Origin: Epiperipatus broadwayi | Lineage: Eukaryota > Onychophora > Udeonychophora > Euonychophora > Peripatidae | NCBI GenBank assembly: GCA_028023455.1 | Contig: JAQFVV010012396.1 | Coordinates: 7,852,085-7,916,084, forward strand | Length of the DNA: 64,000 nt | Direction of reading: 5' to 3' | In this document: positions 10,637-20,480 of the stretch, one piece after another | How the letters are laid out: each line of letters starts with the position of its first letter | Numbering within the stretch: position 1 is the first letter of the stretch | Program-made: the position numbers and the translations under genes | Notes under the pieces: model-generated | Seen by the model: the letters and a program-made list of their open reading frames with translations, nothing else | Told to the model about the DNA's origin: nothing | Database searches by the model: none

Positions 10637-12805
10637 ATGAGTGAAAACCAAGATAGTCAGGATATTTCAGAGGATTTGGGAGAATCCCAAGAGCTTCAAT
10701 CCCCGGATACACAAACACCATATTTTCATGTAGAAGTAAGAGAGGAACAAGAATCTTTGGATGAAGTTAATCTGAAAAAAGCTAAAGTAAATAAAGATCT
10801 ACCTGGGGATGAGCAAGTCCAAATATTTACAATATTACAAAATTTGTCTACACAGCTACAAAATTTAAATAGTGAATTAAAAAACTTAGAAAGTAAAATA
10901 GAAAGTCAAGTACAAAAATCAAATAATGAATTAAAAAGTCAAATACAAAATTCAAATAGTGAATTAAAAAGTGAATTAGAAAGTCAAGTACAAAAATCAA
11001 ATAATGAATTAAAAAGTCAAATACAAAATTCAAATAGTGAATTAAAAAGTGAATTAGAAAGTCAAGTACAAAAATCAAATAATGAATTAAAAAGTCAAAT
11101 ACAAAATTCCAATAGTGAATTAAAAAGTGAATTAAAGAATCAAATTCAAAATTTGGACAGTAAATTAGACAATCACGTACAGGAGATCAAAGACCTAAGG
11201 GAAGAGTTAAAAAACCATGTAGAAGAGTCAAAATTGGCCTCCGAAAAACTAGAAATAAAAATTAGGAAAGAAATCGAAATAAAGTCGGAAAGGGCTGAAA
11301 ATATGATCGAGGCTATTCAGCAGGACTTCAAAAGTCAATATGTAGTATTAAACAGTGAAGTTCAGGATAAAATAGAATGTATTAAGGGAGAATTAGATAG
11401 TGCTAGGAGTGAGTTTAGAAACTTAAAAGAAGAAGTCCAAAATATAACTCTTGAACCTGACAATGTAGTAAAAGGATGTCAGAGCCAGATTACTAGCAGA
11501 ATAGCTAAGTTAGAAACTCAAGAGGTGACCCAATGTGAGATTAATAAAAATCTAGAAAGTGAGCTAATTCAAGTTATAGGAAAAGTAGAAAATTTTAATG
11601 AGATATTAAAGAATAATTCACAAATATTACATAATAATCTCAAAGAGGAAATAGGGGAATTAATGACTCAGTGTGAGAGTACAGTATATCAAAGGCTAGA
11701 AGATAAACTTGAGTTAGAGAAAGATGAAACTATTAACCAGTTAGAGCAACAAATTAAACATTTAAATGTAGGCCTAAAGGACAGTTCTAAAAGAATAGAC
11801 TGTGAATGGCAAAATTATAAGTTAGGATTAGAAAGTCGTATGCAAGCTATGGACCTTAATATGGATAAAGTTGTTCATAGTAAAAATGTATCTGAAACTC
11901 AGGTTAAGGAAATCAATAATGGTCATAATAAACCCGTAATCTCTGAGTTACATACAATGATTAGTCCAGTAGAATCAATGTACAATCCATTGAATGAGGC
12001 TAGACATAAAGTCATGTTAGAGCCCGAAAGTAATAGCTCCATGGCCTTAAAATTCCTCAAAATAAAATTCTTTAAAGGAGAATACCTGGAGAATCCACAT
12101 GAATATCTCCAGAATTTAGACGAATTGTTCACCTTATGTCATTTATCTGAGGTAGAAAAGATTGCTATTGCCACAAACCATTTGTGTGCGGCATCTAAAG
12201 ATTGGTGGCAATCGTTATTTATAAAACCGGAAACATATGGGGACTTTAAATATCTTATGTTAGCCAGTTTTTGGGGGGAAGACCGCCAAGATAACCTGAG
12301 ATATCAGATATCTCAGGAAAGATATCATGTAAATAAGGGCAGTTACACTCAGTTTTTCAGGAGTCAGGCCGTCAAACTGAAAACGTTGACAGCTTATCCT
12401 TTATCTGAGACCCAAATTGTGCGAATAATTCGCCATAATTTACCGAGGCATATCGAGCAGGTCTTGATTGCTGCTGACAGACATACCATAGAAGAGGTAG
12501 TCGAAATTTTAGATTCGCTAGAAACCAGTGATAGGAATATTGATAATAGGATTAGGGTAAATAGGGACACCCATCCTATGGTAAACAATATCGATTTCAC
12601 AGATAGGTCATCCGGGGGAAAGAGGAAGTTAAGTAGAGAAAAGGGATATTATAGGACGAATCCCTATAGTAGACCGAATAGCCACCTCAGTAGGCCGACA
12701 GTGAAGAGAAGGATTCTAAATGAGAATCAACCTTCTACTAGTGGTATCCCAACGATGCCAAAGAAAAATATAAAAGGTAGTAAAAATAGCGGGGCATTAA
12801 ATTAA
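10637..12805 (+). CDS. gag: Gag polyprotein of the Gypsy retrotransposon (722 aa)
   Basis: Structural protein expected to assemble the cytoplasmic particle that packages element RNA. Residues 1-50 are acidic. About 60-440 is a long, charged, glutamine/asparagine-rich coiled coil with three near-perfect 26-residue repeats at residues 89-166. Residues about 469-628 match a Gypsy-type capsid: an NPHEYLQNLDELF helix, a hydrophobic stretch ending in KDWW, and a leucine-rich second half. The last 95 residues are basic (KRK, RRR-like clusters, Ser/Pro) and contain no cysteine, so the usual CCHC zinc knuckle is absent. At 722 residues it is long for a Gypsy Gag because of the coiled coil. The ATG is the first in the frame after the leader. 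The stop lies 3 bases before a stable hairpin, and pol is in the -1 frame. No frameshift or nonsense mutation is seen. Confidence 0.92.
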   Translation: MSENQDSQDISEDLGESQELQSPDTQTPYFHVEVREEQESLDEVNLKKAKVNKDLPGDEQVQIFTILQNLSTQLQNLNSELKNLESKIESQVQKSNNELKSQIQNSNSELKSELESQVQKSNNELKSQIQNSNSELKSELESQVQKSNNELKSQIQNSNSELKSELKNQIQNLDSKLDNHVQEIKDLREELKNHVEESKLASEKLEIKIRKEIEIKSERAENMIEAIQQDFKSQYVVLNSEVQDKIECIKGELDSARSEFRNLKEEVQNITLEPDNVVKGCQSQITSRIAKLETQEVTQCEINKNLESELIQVIGKVENFNEILKNNSQILHNNLKEEIGELMTQCESTVYQRLEDKLELEKDETINQLEQQIKHLNVGLKDSSKRIDCEWQNYKLGLESRMQAMDLNMDKVVHSKNVSETQVKEINNGHNKPVISELHTMISPVESMYNPLNEARHKVMLEPESNSSMALKFLKIKFFKGEYLENPHEYLQNLDELFTLCHLSEVEKIAIATNHLCAASKDWWQSLFIKPETYGDFKYLMLASFWGEDRQDNLRYQISQERYHVNKGSYTQFFRSQAVKLKTLTAYPLSETQIVRIIRHNLPRHIEQVLIAADRHTIEEVVEILDSLETSDRNIDNRIRVNRDTHPMVNNIDFTDRSSGGKRKLSREKGYYRTNPYSRPNSHLSRPTVKRRILNENQPSTSGIPTMPKKNIKGSKNSGALN
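10901..11134 (+). repeat. Three tandem 78-bp repeats within gag
   Basis: Units start at 10,901, 10,979 and 11,057. Units 1 and 2 appear identical and unit 3 differs by one base (TTCC for TTCA). Each encodes 26 residues beginning ESQVQKSNNELK. The near identity shows recent expansion or homogenisation. Flanking coding sequence contains diverged versions of the same motif, so the domain probably grew by repeated duplication. Confidence 0.95.
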
Positions 12806-12842
12806 AAAGGACCTCGCAGGAATGTTCCTCACTTCGGGGCCC
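12796..12842 (+). promoter_or_regulatory. Candidate -1 frameshift site and stimulatory hairpin
   Basis: gag ends in frame 2 and pol is in frame 1, i.e. -1. The two frames overlap from 12,790 to the gag stop (12,803-12,805). In that overlap A UUA AAU (12,796-12,802) is a near-canonical slippery heptamer, close to the known UUUAAAC and GUUAAAC types. Six bases later a hairpin starts: GGACCUCG (12,809-12,816) pairs with CGGGGCCC (12,835-12,842) with one mismatch and one G-U pair, and AGGA/UCCU forms a second stem inside. Spacing fits programmed -1 frameshifting. Alternatives are reinitiation at the pol ATG (12,856) or stop readthrough with other mechanics. Confidence 0.55.
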
Positions 12843-12855
12843 TATTTTTAAACAT

Positions 12856-15800
12856 ATGGGGAACAGCATGATGTGGATTATCAATAACATAGACCTTGAC
12901 ATTGATTATTTGGAACCTGGCAAAATGTCTGAGCCACCTATCTTGTACAACTGTCCCATGATAAAGATTATCATTTCAGGAATTGTTGTCAACACCTTAA
13001 TTGATTCAGGCAGTCAAGCTTCCTTGTTGTCTGAAGAAACTTACTTGAAAATTCAGTCAGCTGACCAATCTATTCCAATTTTACCAACTAAGGTGATTAG
13101 GGTAATACTTGCTAATGGAAAGAAGACTAAGTTATCTAATAGACAGGTTTTTATTACATTAGAAATTAATTTGTGCAAATTTGAGCATGTCTTTTTAATC
13201 ATGCCAGGTTTGATTCATGAAGCCATAATTGGTTCGGATTTCATGACTCTAAATAATTGTTATATTAATTACAGAGATGAAACTTTTGGATGTAAAGAGG
13301 AGATTTGCCCTCTTATAGTCAATTGTAATAGTCAGATGAATCAATTAATGACCATACAGGAGACAACAGTTGATGTAAATATTAAAGTTAAGTTGGATGG
13401 TTCATGTATTATTGGCACAGAATACTATAAACCATTTTTCCAATTGTTGTTCCAGTATCGTTGTGTTTTCTCCAAAATACCTGGTATATTAAAAGGGTAT
13501 GTCCATAGAATCAATTTGAAGGATAATGAGCCTTTCCAGCAGCGTACTTATCCTATTCCTTATCAATACCAGGCAGAGGTTCAACAGCAGATTAATAAGA
13601 TGATTGACTGGCAAATAATTAAGCCCAGCCCTTCGTCTTATGTGAATCCATTAGTAGTAGTCAAAAAGAAAGATGGATCCATTAGAGTCTGTCTGGATGC
13701 ACGTACCCTTAACCAGCATACTGTCCCAGAGCATGACATACCATCACCTATTCAGGAATTATTGACGAAGTTCAAAGGGAAGAGCATATTCTCCACATTT
13801 GATTTAACCGCCAGCTATTGGCAAATCCCACTCCACAAAAATGATCAAAAGTATACGGCATTCCGTTACCAGGGCCAATCTTATATTTTTCAAAGGATGC
13901 CCTTTGGTTTAATTAATAGTGGGGCTGGCCTTATCAGATGCTTGAATATGGTCTTTTCAAAAGAACTGAAAAATTTGTTAGTTATATATATCGATGATAT
14001 TGTCATTGCTTCGGAAAATTTAAATGATCATTTACAGCATCTTAGCATGTTTCTTTGTGAGTGTTCAGATAACAATATAAAAATCAACTTAGAAAAATGT
14101 ATTTTAATTGCCCGAGAAATCTCTTTTCTTGGTCATTTGGTTAGTGCTGAAGGGGTCAAACCTCACCCAGACAAAATTGCCGCCATTCAAAGGTTTCCCG
14201 TCCCTAAGACCAGAAAGCACTTGAGATCATTTTTGGGACTGTGTAATTACTATCACAGGTTTTATAAAAAATTTTCATATGATACTATGCACTTATCTGT
14301 TTTATTAAAAAAGTGTGAAAAGTGGAGGTGGACCCAGGAACATACAAGGGAATTTCAAATTATTAAAGATAACTTTTTAAAAACAGTAATTTTAGCCTAT
14401 CCAGATTTAAATAAAGAGTTCTATTTGCAAACCGACAGTAGTGGGTTCGGTTTAGGGGTGATTCTATACCAATTTAATGAGAATAAGGAACCTAGAGTCT
14501 TATATTTCTTAAGCCAACATTTAAGGGGAGCGGAACTTAACTATACCACCACAGAAAAAGAGGCATTAGCTGTTGTGTGGGGATTTCAAAAACTTAGACA
14601 GCTTTTGTTGGGATCAAAAATTATAGTATTAACTGATCATCGTAGTTTAGAGTTTCTCAACAAGAGTTACCTTAATAATGAAAGATTAATCAGATGGAGC
14701 CTCTATCTCCAACAGTATCAGTATGAAATCATATATTGTTCAGGACAGGATAATGTCATTGCAGATATTCTTAGCCGCAATCCTGTTTCTGTTAATTATC
14801 AGAACCCCAGTACCGAAAATATAATTATTTGTAATATGTCTAGTTTGTTAGAGGAAGAAATAGTTAGAGATTATACAAATTTAGAATTACTGCAAGCACA
14901 GGATGCTAGGCTGGAGAGAATAGTTCACTTCTTATCAGATCCAGCTAAATTAGGTCAGAAAAGTAGATATGCTGATAGAATTAAAGAGGGGTATAGGTTC
15001 AAAGATAGAATTTTAATGAAGAAATTAAAAAGGGGAGATGAAAATTCTTGGAGAGTGATTATTCCTTTATGTTTAGTCAATAAACTCATAGATTATGTTC
15101 ACACCCAATATGGACACTATGGAATTCAGAAAATTGAACCTATTATTAAGAAGCATTTTTATTTTCATAAGATGTCTGAATCCATTGCCCGTAGACTTAG
15201 GGAATGCGAGATTTGTTTAAAAACTAAGTTTCAAAATAAATCGTATGTGGGAACACTTCAACCCATACTGCCCAGTCAGCCCAATGAATTATTGGCACTG
15301 GACTTTTATGGACCACTTCCACCTTTCAACCGTCAAAAATTTATTCTTGTGATGTATGACGTTTTTACCAAATATGTCTCTGCTTACCCAGTTCCAAAAA
15401 CAGATGCTAAAAATGTTATTAAGTGCTTGGAAACTTATCAAATTCCATTAATAGGAAAACCAGCTTCAATACTTACCGACCACGCTACTGCATTCATTTC
15501 TGGTACATGGAAAAAGTGGGGTAAGAAGCAAAATATTCAACATATCATGTGCTCGATTAGAAATCCCCAATCCAATCCAAGTGAAAGAATCATGCGTGAG
15601 ATAAGTAGGTTGTTCCGAGTATATATAGAATGGGATCACAAACAGTGGGTCAATAAGTTGCCACAGGTGATTAATTATATAAATATAACTATTAATGAGT
15701 CTACTAGGATGTCTCCAATTCGGCTGCACTTTGGTAGACCTGAACCTTTACTAATCAAAACACCGTTACCCGTAATAGTGGAAAATATTAATGTGGAACA

Positions 15801-16086
15801 TGACCAAGCGCTGGCCAGAATTAACCTTAAAAAGATGGGTGATAAATGCACTCGTTATTCCAAAACCAGTCCACATCCTTTTAAAGTCCATGATTTTGTT
15901 TTAATTAGAACTCCCCATGTGAGTAATCTCCGGAAGCATATGTTTAGAAAATTCATGTATCTTTATGAAGGCCCCTATGAAATTGTGAAACAAGTGGGTG
16001 AGAATGCCTTTTTGGTCTCAACCCCTGATGGAACAAGAGGTACCTATAATGCCCGAAGCTTACTACCATATCCTAAACAAAATTAA
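12856..16086 (+). CDS. pol: Pol polyprotein: protease, reverse transcriptase, RNase H, integrase (1,076 aa)
   Basis: Copies element RNA into DNA and inserts it into the genome. Protease: D50-S51-G52 in LIDSGSQ, with a downstream IIGSDFM. RT: about 230-430, with DARTLNQ, STFDLTASYWQ, PFGLINSGA and the catalytic YIDD at 378-381. RNase H: acidic residues D527 (QTDSSG), E569 (TEKEA) and D594 (LTDH). Integrase: zinc module H749-x4-H754-x29-C784-x2-C787; catalytic triad D816, D875 and E910; then a C-terminal GPY/F module at 1,039-1,041 (EGPYEIV). All catalytic residues are present and the frame is unbroken. The pol frame is open upstream of the first ATG to 12,790, overlapping gag in the -1 frame, so the mature product may be a Gag-Pol fusion. 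The stop is followed by about 110 AT-rich bases and a polypurine tract. No env or chromodomain is seen. Confidence 0.95.
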   Translation: MGNSMMWIINNIDLDIDYLEPGKMSEPPILYNCPMIKIIISGIVVNTLIDSGSQASLLSEETYLKIQSADQSIPILPTKVIRVILANGKKTKLSNRQVFITLEINLCKFEHVFLIMPGLIHEAIIGSDFMTLNNCYINYRDETFGCKEEICPLIVNCNSQMNQLMTIQETTVDVNIKVKLDGSCIIGTEYYKPFFQLLFQYRCVFSKIPGILKGYVHRINLKDNEPFQQRTYPIPYQYQAEVQQQINKMIDWQIIKPSPSSYVNPLVVVKKKDGSIRVCLDARTLNQHTVPEHDIPSPIQELLTKFKGKSIFSTFDLTASYWQIPLHKNDQKYTAFRYQGQSYIFQRMPFGLINSGAGLIRCLNMVFSKELKNLLVIYIDDIVIASENLNDHLQHLSMFLCECSDNNIKINLEKCILIAREISFLGHLVSAEGVKPHPDKIAAIQRFPVPKTRKHLRSFLGLCNYYHRFYKKFSYDTMHLSVLLKKCEKWRWTQEHTREFQIIKDNFLKTVILAYPDLNKEFYLQTDSSGFGLGVILYQFNENKEPRVLYFLSQHLRGAELNYTTTEKEALAVVWGFQKLRQLLLGSKIIVLTDHRSLEFLNKSYLNNERLIRWSLYLQQYQYEIIYCSGQDNVIADILSRNPVSVNYQNPSTENIIICNMSSLLEEEIVRDYTNLELLQAQDARLERIVHFLSDPAKLGQKSRYADRIKEGYRFKDRILMKKLKRGDENSWRVIIPLCLVNKLIDYVHTQYGHYGIQKIEPIIKKHFYFHKMSESIARRLRECEICLKTKFQNKSYVGTLQPILPSQPNELLALDFYGPLPPFNRQKFILVMYDVFTKYVSAYPVPKTDAKNVIKCLETYQIPLIGKPASILTDHATAFISGTWKKWGKKQNIQHIMCSIRNPQSNPSERIMREISRLFRVYIEWDHKQWVNKLPQVINYINITINESTRMSPIRLHFGRPEPLLIKTPLPVIVENINVEHDQALARINLKKMGDKCTRYSKTSPHPFKVHDFVLIRTPHVSNLRKHMFRKFMYLYEGPYEIVKQVGENAFLVSTPDGTRGTYNARSLLPYPKQN

Positions 16087-16197
16087 ATCTGTAAGATTGA
16101 ATTTATTAACTTCTAAGAGAAGTATGATATAGACCTAGCAATACAATAAGAAATATTAATAATGTATGTGTTATTTTATTTTTTATTTATTTATAAT

Positions 16198-16207
16198 GGT
16201 GGGAGAA
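16198..16207 (+). other. Candidate polypurine tract
   Basis: GGTGGGAGAA lies immediately before the 3' LTR start (TTGTAACC). It is interrupted by one T but is the only purine-rich run in the 120 bases after pol, as expected for the plus-strand primer of an LTR element. Confidence 0.65.
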
Positions 16208-18969
16208 TTGTAACCTAGTGTTATTGACACTTGGTTTATTTGGCATTATTTCCACAGGAAAACAATGCTATCCTTTTTTAGAAAATAAAAAAATAAAATG
16301 ATAATAATATTAAGTGATTAATAAAATATGCTATTTACTCACTTTAACGTGTTTTAAGCAAATAACTAATAAATTTAGTAATTCAATGTCATTTTGAAGA
16401 AGAGCATGAATAATTTAATTAAAATATTAACAATAAGAGCAATTTAATATAGTATAAAAGCACATATCATAAACAGTAATTGATTTTGGATGGGTAGAGG
16501 GGAGAGTGGATGAGTGTCTTATCATAAAGCACAATAACTTCTGGTAATTTTTTTATATATAATGTTTAAAGAATTATACATCAATGATTGTTAATTTAAT
16601 GTATTTATTATTTTTTTTATAGTGTCAAATTACTTTGTAATCCAGGTAAATAATACGAAAACTATATGATTGTAATGGGTTTTTTTTCTTTCTTTTATTT
16701 ATGGTATAATTAAATGATTATTTTTCTGTAAGAGGTTGCTAAAACAAGACCGCCAATTTTTTTTTTTTGAAGAAAGATTGTCTGACATTAGTTTTTCAAG
16801 GAAGAAGCAGTGCTGAAATTCGGTAACAAATTTTTTTTCATTTTTAATTGCAGAAATAAATATAAGTCAAGTAAAATTTTAATAATATCATGTGTGGCTA
16901 ATCCTTTTTGGTGGGACATCCTGATCTCTTTTGCTATCGACCTATTTAAAGCTTTTTATACGCAAAAATATACTATCTTGTGCTAAAGTTCAAAATGACC
17001 ATATTAACTACAGCAATCACGGAAAATGTCATTATATTTAAATTAAGTAATATAAGTAATTTCCAGGAAATAATCAATTATTTGTTAACTTTACCTTATT
17101 TAATGATCTTTTCATGGTATAAAAGAAAAATTATAATTAAAAGACATATTATAAAAGCCAAGGAAAGTTAACTAGAAAAATTTCGCGCTCTTTCTAAAAG
17201 AAATTGTCTGCCTTTGAAAATAATGTAAGTTCCCCACGTTAAAATATGTTTTATTCACTGAAAATTATCTAGAAATAATATTAATGATAAATGATATTTA
17301 CTTATGCACCTGTATATTTTTTAAAAAATATATATATATAAATTTTCTCAAGGCAAATATCGGAAAATTTGTATGTGTGCATTTTACGGAGAATTCCCTA
17401 TTAAAGAAAAATTACAATTCCCAGAGTAGGAACAAAAACTAAAAACATTAGTGACTTAATTATAACCATAATATAATATGTTATATTATACATCAATTGG
17501 AGTCATTAAAACTTCATATCCACGTAAGTCAGTTGCAGTTATTATAATAATAGTATCTTGGAAAATTCGCGCATTATTTTTTTTTATTCATAAGTCAGCT
17601 AGCTAAAAATGGTACGTATCATCAATAATAGAAAAGGAAAAGAATTGTGTGTGTTATCATTTAGAATAAAATATTCGTCTACGTTAGAATATGTATTGTT
17701 TTCTTGGATCCCAAAATTATAGCAGTTTAATTCAAGGAAGAGTTAACATCCAACGCTGCTATGTTTTTCTTTGCCTAATTTATTAAGTGCACCAGAATGG
17801 AGGCAACTTTTATATAAATGAAATAATAAAATGTGTTTCTTATTTTAAATTTGCTTCGTGAACTACGACTGGATCAAGTTCTTCATCTGGATAAATTGCC
17901 CAACGGAAAACATTTTTTTTTAGTGAGATAATAAGCACTTGTTAAGTAATGATTTTTTTTTACTAATTTGTAAAATTATGTGTATTTTTTTTTATATCAA
18001 CAGGTTAAAGGCTGTATAGTCAAGTAATATTTAAATGACCTTGTAATCATAAAGGTATGTTTTCATGTAATTATTCTAGGTTAAATTTATATTTGACATG
18101 GAAATTTTTTTTATAAAATGTGTTTTAACTATTATATGCAATTATGGGTATAAATTTTATATGTTAGATGCATAAAAGAAAAACATTTAGATACTTAATA
18201 GGTAAAGTAAATAATAAAAAATAAAAAAATTATCAGAAGTAATTAAAAAGAATTGCTATACAAGATATTTCTTGTCTAAAGCTTGAAACGAATTTATACT
18301 GTATTAATTGAGGAACTTATTCCCAATTATTCTTTATTAACACATTCACTTTATTTAGTTCAAGATAATATGCTGCCAATTACTTGTTGAATGTTCCTTT
18401 GGTAAAATGAAAATTATTATACTTTTATTCTGTGATATCCATTGATTGCAGATGTTGATCTAAGTATACCCCATAACATAATTTTAGTATAATTAGTGTA
18501 TTTGCTTGTCTTGCCCAGATAAAGCATCAGTATATGCTTAATATCAGCATAGGTAATCTTTATAATATGTTTATTTTGTGGGATGAAAATGATTTCCCCA
18601 AAAGCTTTGTTTTCCATGAGGGGAATAGTTAAATCTAGTATTCGGGCATGTTTTATAGCCCAAGTGATCGCTTCTCATAGTTAGGACGATCAAGAATTTA
18701 TCTCGCATGTAGTCTACTTCATTCGTTTAAATCCCAGGAGAGGATTATATTTGGTGTGTGTTCGTATTATGCCCAAGTAAAAGGCAAGAAACCACCAAAA
18801 TATTTTAATGTAGTAGTTAACTCTACTGACCTTCGGTGTTATTCCATATTCCTCATGAGAAAATAGAGATAATTCCACCACGGAAGGTGTTGATTATTGT
18901 GTTTTGTTTAGAAAGTTAGGGCAAGATAACGGGTATATTGGAGGTGTTAATTCCTCAAGATCCATTTAG

Positions 18970-18978
18970 TATAAATAG
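18970..18978 (+). promoter_or_regulatory. Candidate TATA box in the 3' LTR
   Basis: TATAAATAG, identical in context to the box in the 5' LTR. If used, transcription would run out of the element into the sequence downstream of 20,480. Confidence 0.4.
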
Positions 18979-19585
18979 TGCGCTAGTACTATGATCAATA
19001 TCTGGATTGTGCGGCGGAATATTGCTAGTAATTCACATGTAGGTCAATGGAGAGAGTAAGTTTAAAATTGCGTGATTTAGAAACGCTTATTTACCAATGG
19101 AGGATTCAAATACAATGTTTAATTCTGGTTAATGAGTAAGCAACACTAATAATGTAGATTATCCTTATGAATAAAGTGTGTATCACAACTTAAGTGGTAT
19201 TAAGTTAAATATAAAAATAGTAAGTGTAACGTTTGATAAATAGCCCATAAATTATAATAAGTTATCTAAATACAAACCATCGTTTAATTAAATATATTAT
19301 CATAAAAATCGTTTTACGTATTGCATATAATCAGATTGTTTTTATTCCAAAACTAATATTTAGTTAATAAAGTTAAGTAGAAGCTCATATAAGATACACT
19401 AAATGGATGAGTTGATGTATCGATAATAATATGTATTTTTTTTTATTCAATTTGCATAATTGTAAAAAGATGAAGTAGTAGTTCTAATCCAGGTCTAAAA
19501 GTATAGACAAATTAATGTTAGTTACATGTTGTTTTATCCATATGGGATCGAATAAATTATATATGTTTGTTTAGTGTTTTAAGAA

Positions 19586-19672
19586 TAAAGTATAGTCCTG
19601 TTAAACTGTAATAATAAATTATAATCTTGTTAAACTTTAATAATAAATTATAGTCTTGTTACACGTTGTTTA
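19586..19672 (+). repeat. 29-bp tandem triplet in the 3' LTR
   Basis: Same three-unit array as in the 5' LTR, with units starting at 19,586, 19,615 and 19,644. I saw no unit gain or loss between the LTRs. Confidence 0.8.
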
Positions 19673-20414
19673 GAGTCATTTTTCTTGTGTGCTAAATAAA
19701 AGTGTATTTGCATAATACTTGCAATACTTTCCTTGAGTCCGAAATCATTAAACTCCTAAAACTCAATACACCAGACAGATAAATTTAAGCAGATTGGAAT
19801 ATTTCATTATATTTTAGTTTAATAAGAATTATTTATGGGATTGAAAACTTCAGACCAAGACATTTTATTTTATGTGTGTGTAAAAATGACTTTATTCCCA
19901 AACTACTAGCTTTGGTTGCACATTGTTCCGTACACATTTAAGTGAAGTGTCTAAGTAATAAATCTTAGTTAAATTATTGTGTTGTCATGGATGATGGAAG
20001 GACACAAAAGCACCCTTGTCTTTTCATCATTCCGACTGAGATTCTGGATAAAAAGGGCTGTATTATTCAAAATTATGCGTTGTTATTGAATATGGTTATC
20101 ATCTCTTTAAATATTATAATAGTTGATATGGGGATGAAGATACCTGGAATTTAAATAAGGTAAATGTTTCCTATAGCCGACCAGAATGTCAGTCATATGC
20201 GACAACACAATACTGCCGAGCATTTTTCTTAAATATAACAGAGAACCCTGAGATTAATGTCATTATTATAAGTGCTCTTAAATTAAGGAGTGATCAATTA
20301 TGATCAATATTACAAGCGTGGCATAGCTTAAGAGAATTGTATGTACAATTGTATTATATGAAAAGTATTTTAGATCATATTGGAAAATTAATAGATATGT
20401 TGTTTTTTTTTATT

Positions 20415-20434
20415 TTGGTTGCCATAGCAACCAA
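20415..20434 (+). promoter_or_regulatory. X-box-like hairpin in the 3' LTR
   Basis: Second copy of the TTGGTTGC-CATA-GCAACCAA inverted repeat, unchanged, although the T-run just upstream differs in length between the LTRs. Confidence 0.5.
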
Positions 20435-20480
20435 CCAGATAAAAATTAGTGGCACAAGTGCGGATAAACCAACTAACTAA

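Larger units (their letters stand above)
5716..20480 (+). mobile_element. Complete Ty3/Gypsy LTR retrotransposon, about 14.8 kb
   Basis: Two near-identical 4.26/4.27-kb direct repeats flank a 6.2-kb internal region with gag and pol in the order protease, RT, RNase H, integrase, which is the Ty3/Gypsy (Metaviridae) order. Both genes are open from start to stop. By eye the LTRs differ at about 25 substitutions and 10 small indels (roughly 99.4% identity ignoring gaps), so integration was recent and the copy may be active. There is no envelope frame between pol and the 3' LTR. No target-site duplication is evident: TATAT precedes the 5' LTR and CTGGT follows the 3' LTR. I did not find a convincing tRNA primer-binding site. 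The exact clade within Gypsy cannot be assigned without a tree. Confidence 0.95.
16209..20480 (+). repeat. 3' long terminal repeat (about 4.27 kb)
   Basis: Near-identical to the 5' LTR. Differences I could see include GTC/GTT near 16,736, TGG/CGG at about 17,387, a few T- or A-run length changes, and single substitutions scattered evenly. The even spacing argues for independent mutation since insertion rather than a recombination patch. It ends CCAACTAACTAA, after which the sequence departs from the 5' copy. Confidence 0.93.

Noticed and set aside
10848-11078. Minus-strand 76-codon hydrophobic frame with repeated FLIHYL
   Set aside because: Exact shadow of the 78-bp repeats inside gag on the other strand.
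16087-16208. Possible envelope gene after pol
   Set aside because: Only 120 AT-rich bases separate the pol stop from the 3' LTR, too short for any env.
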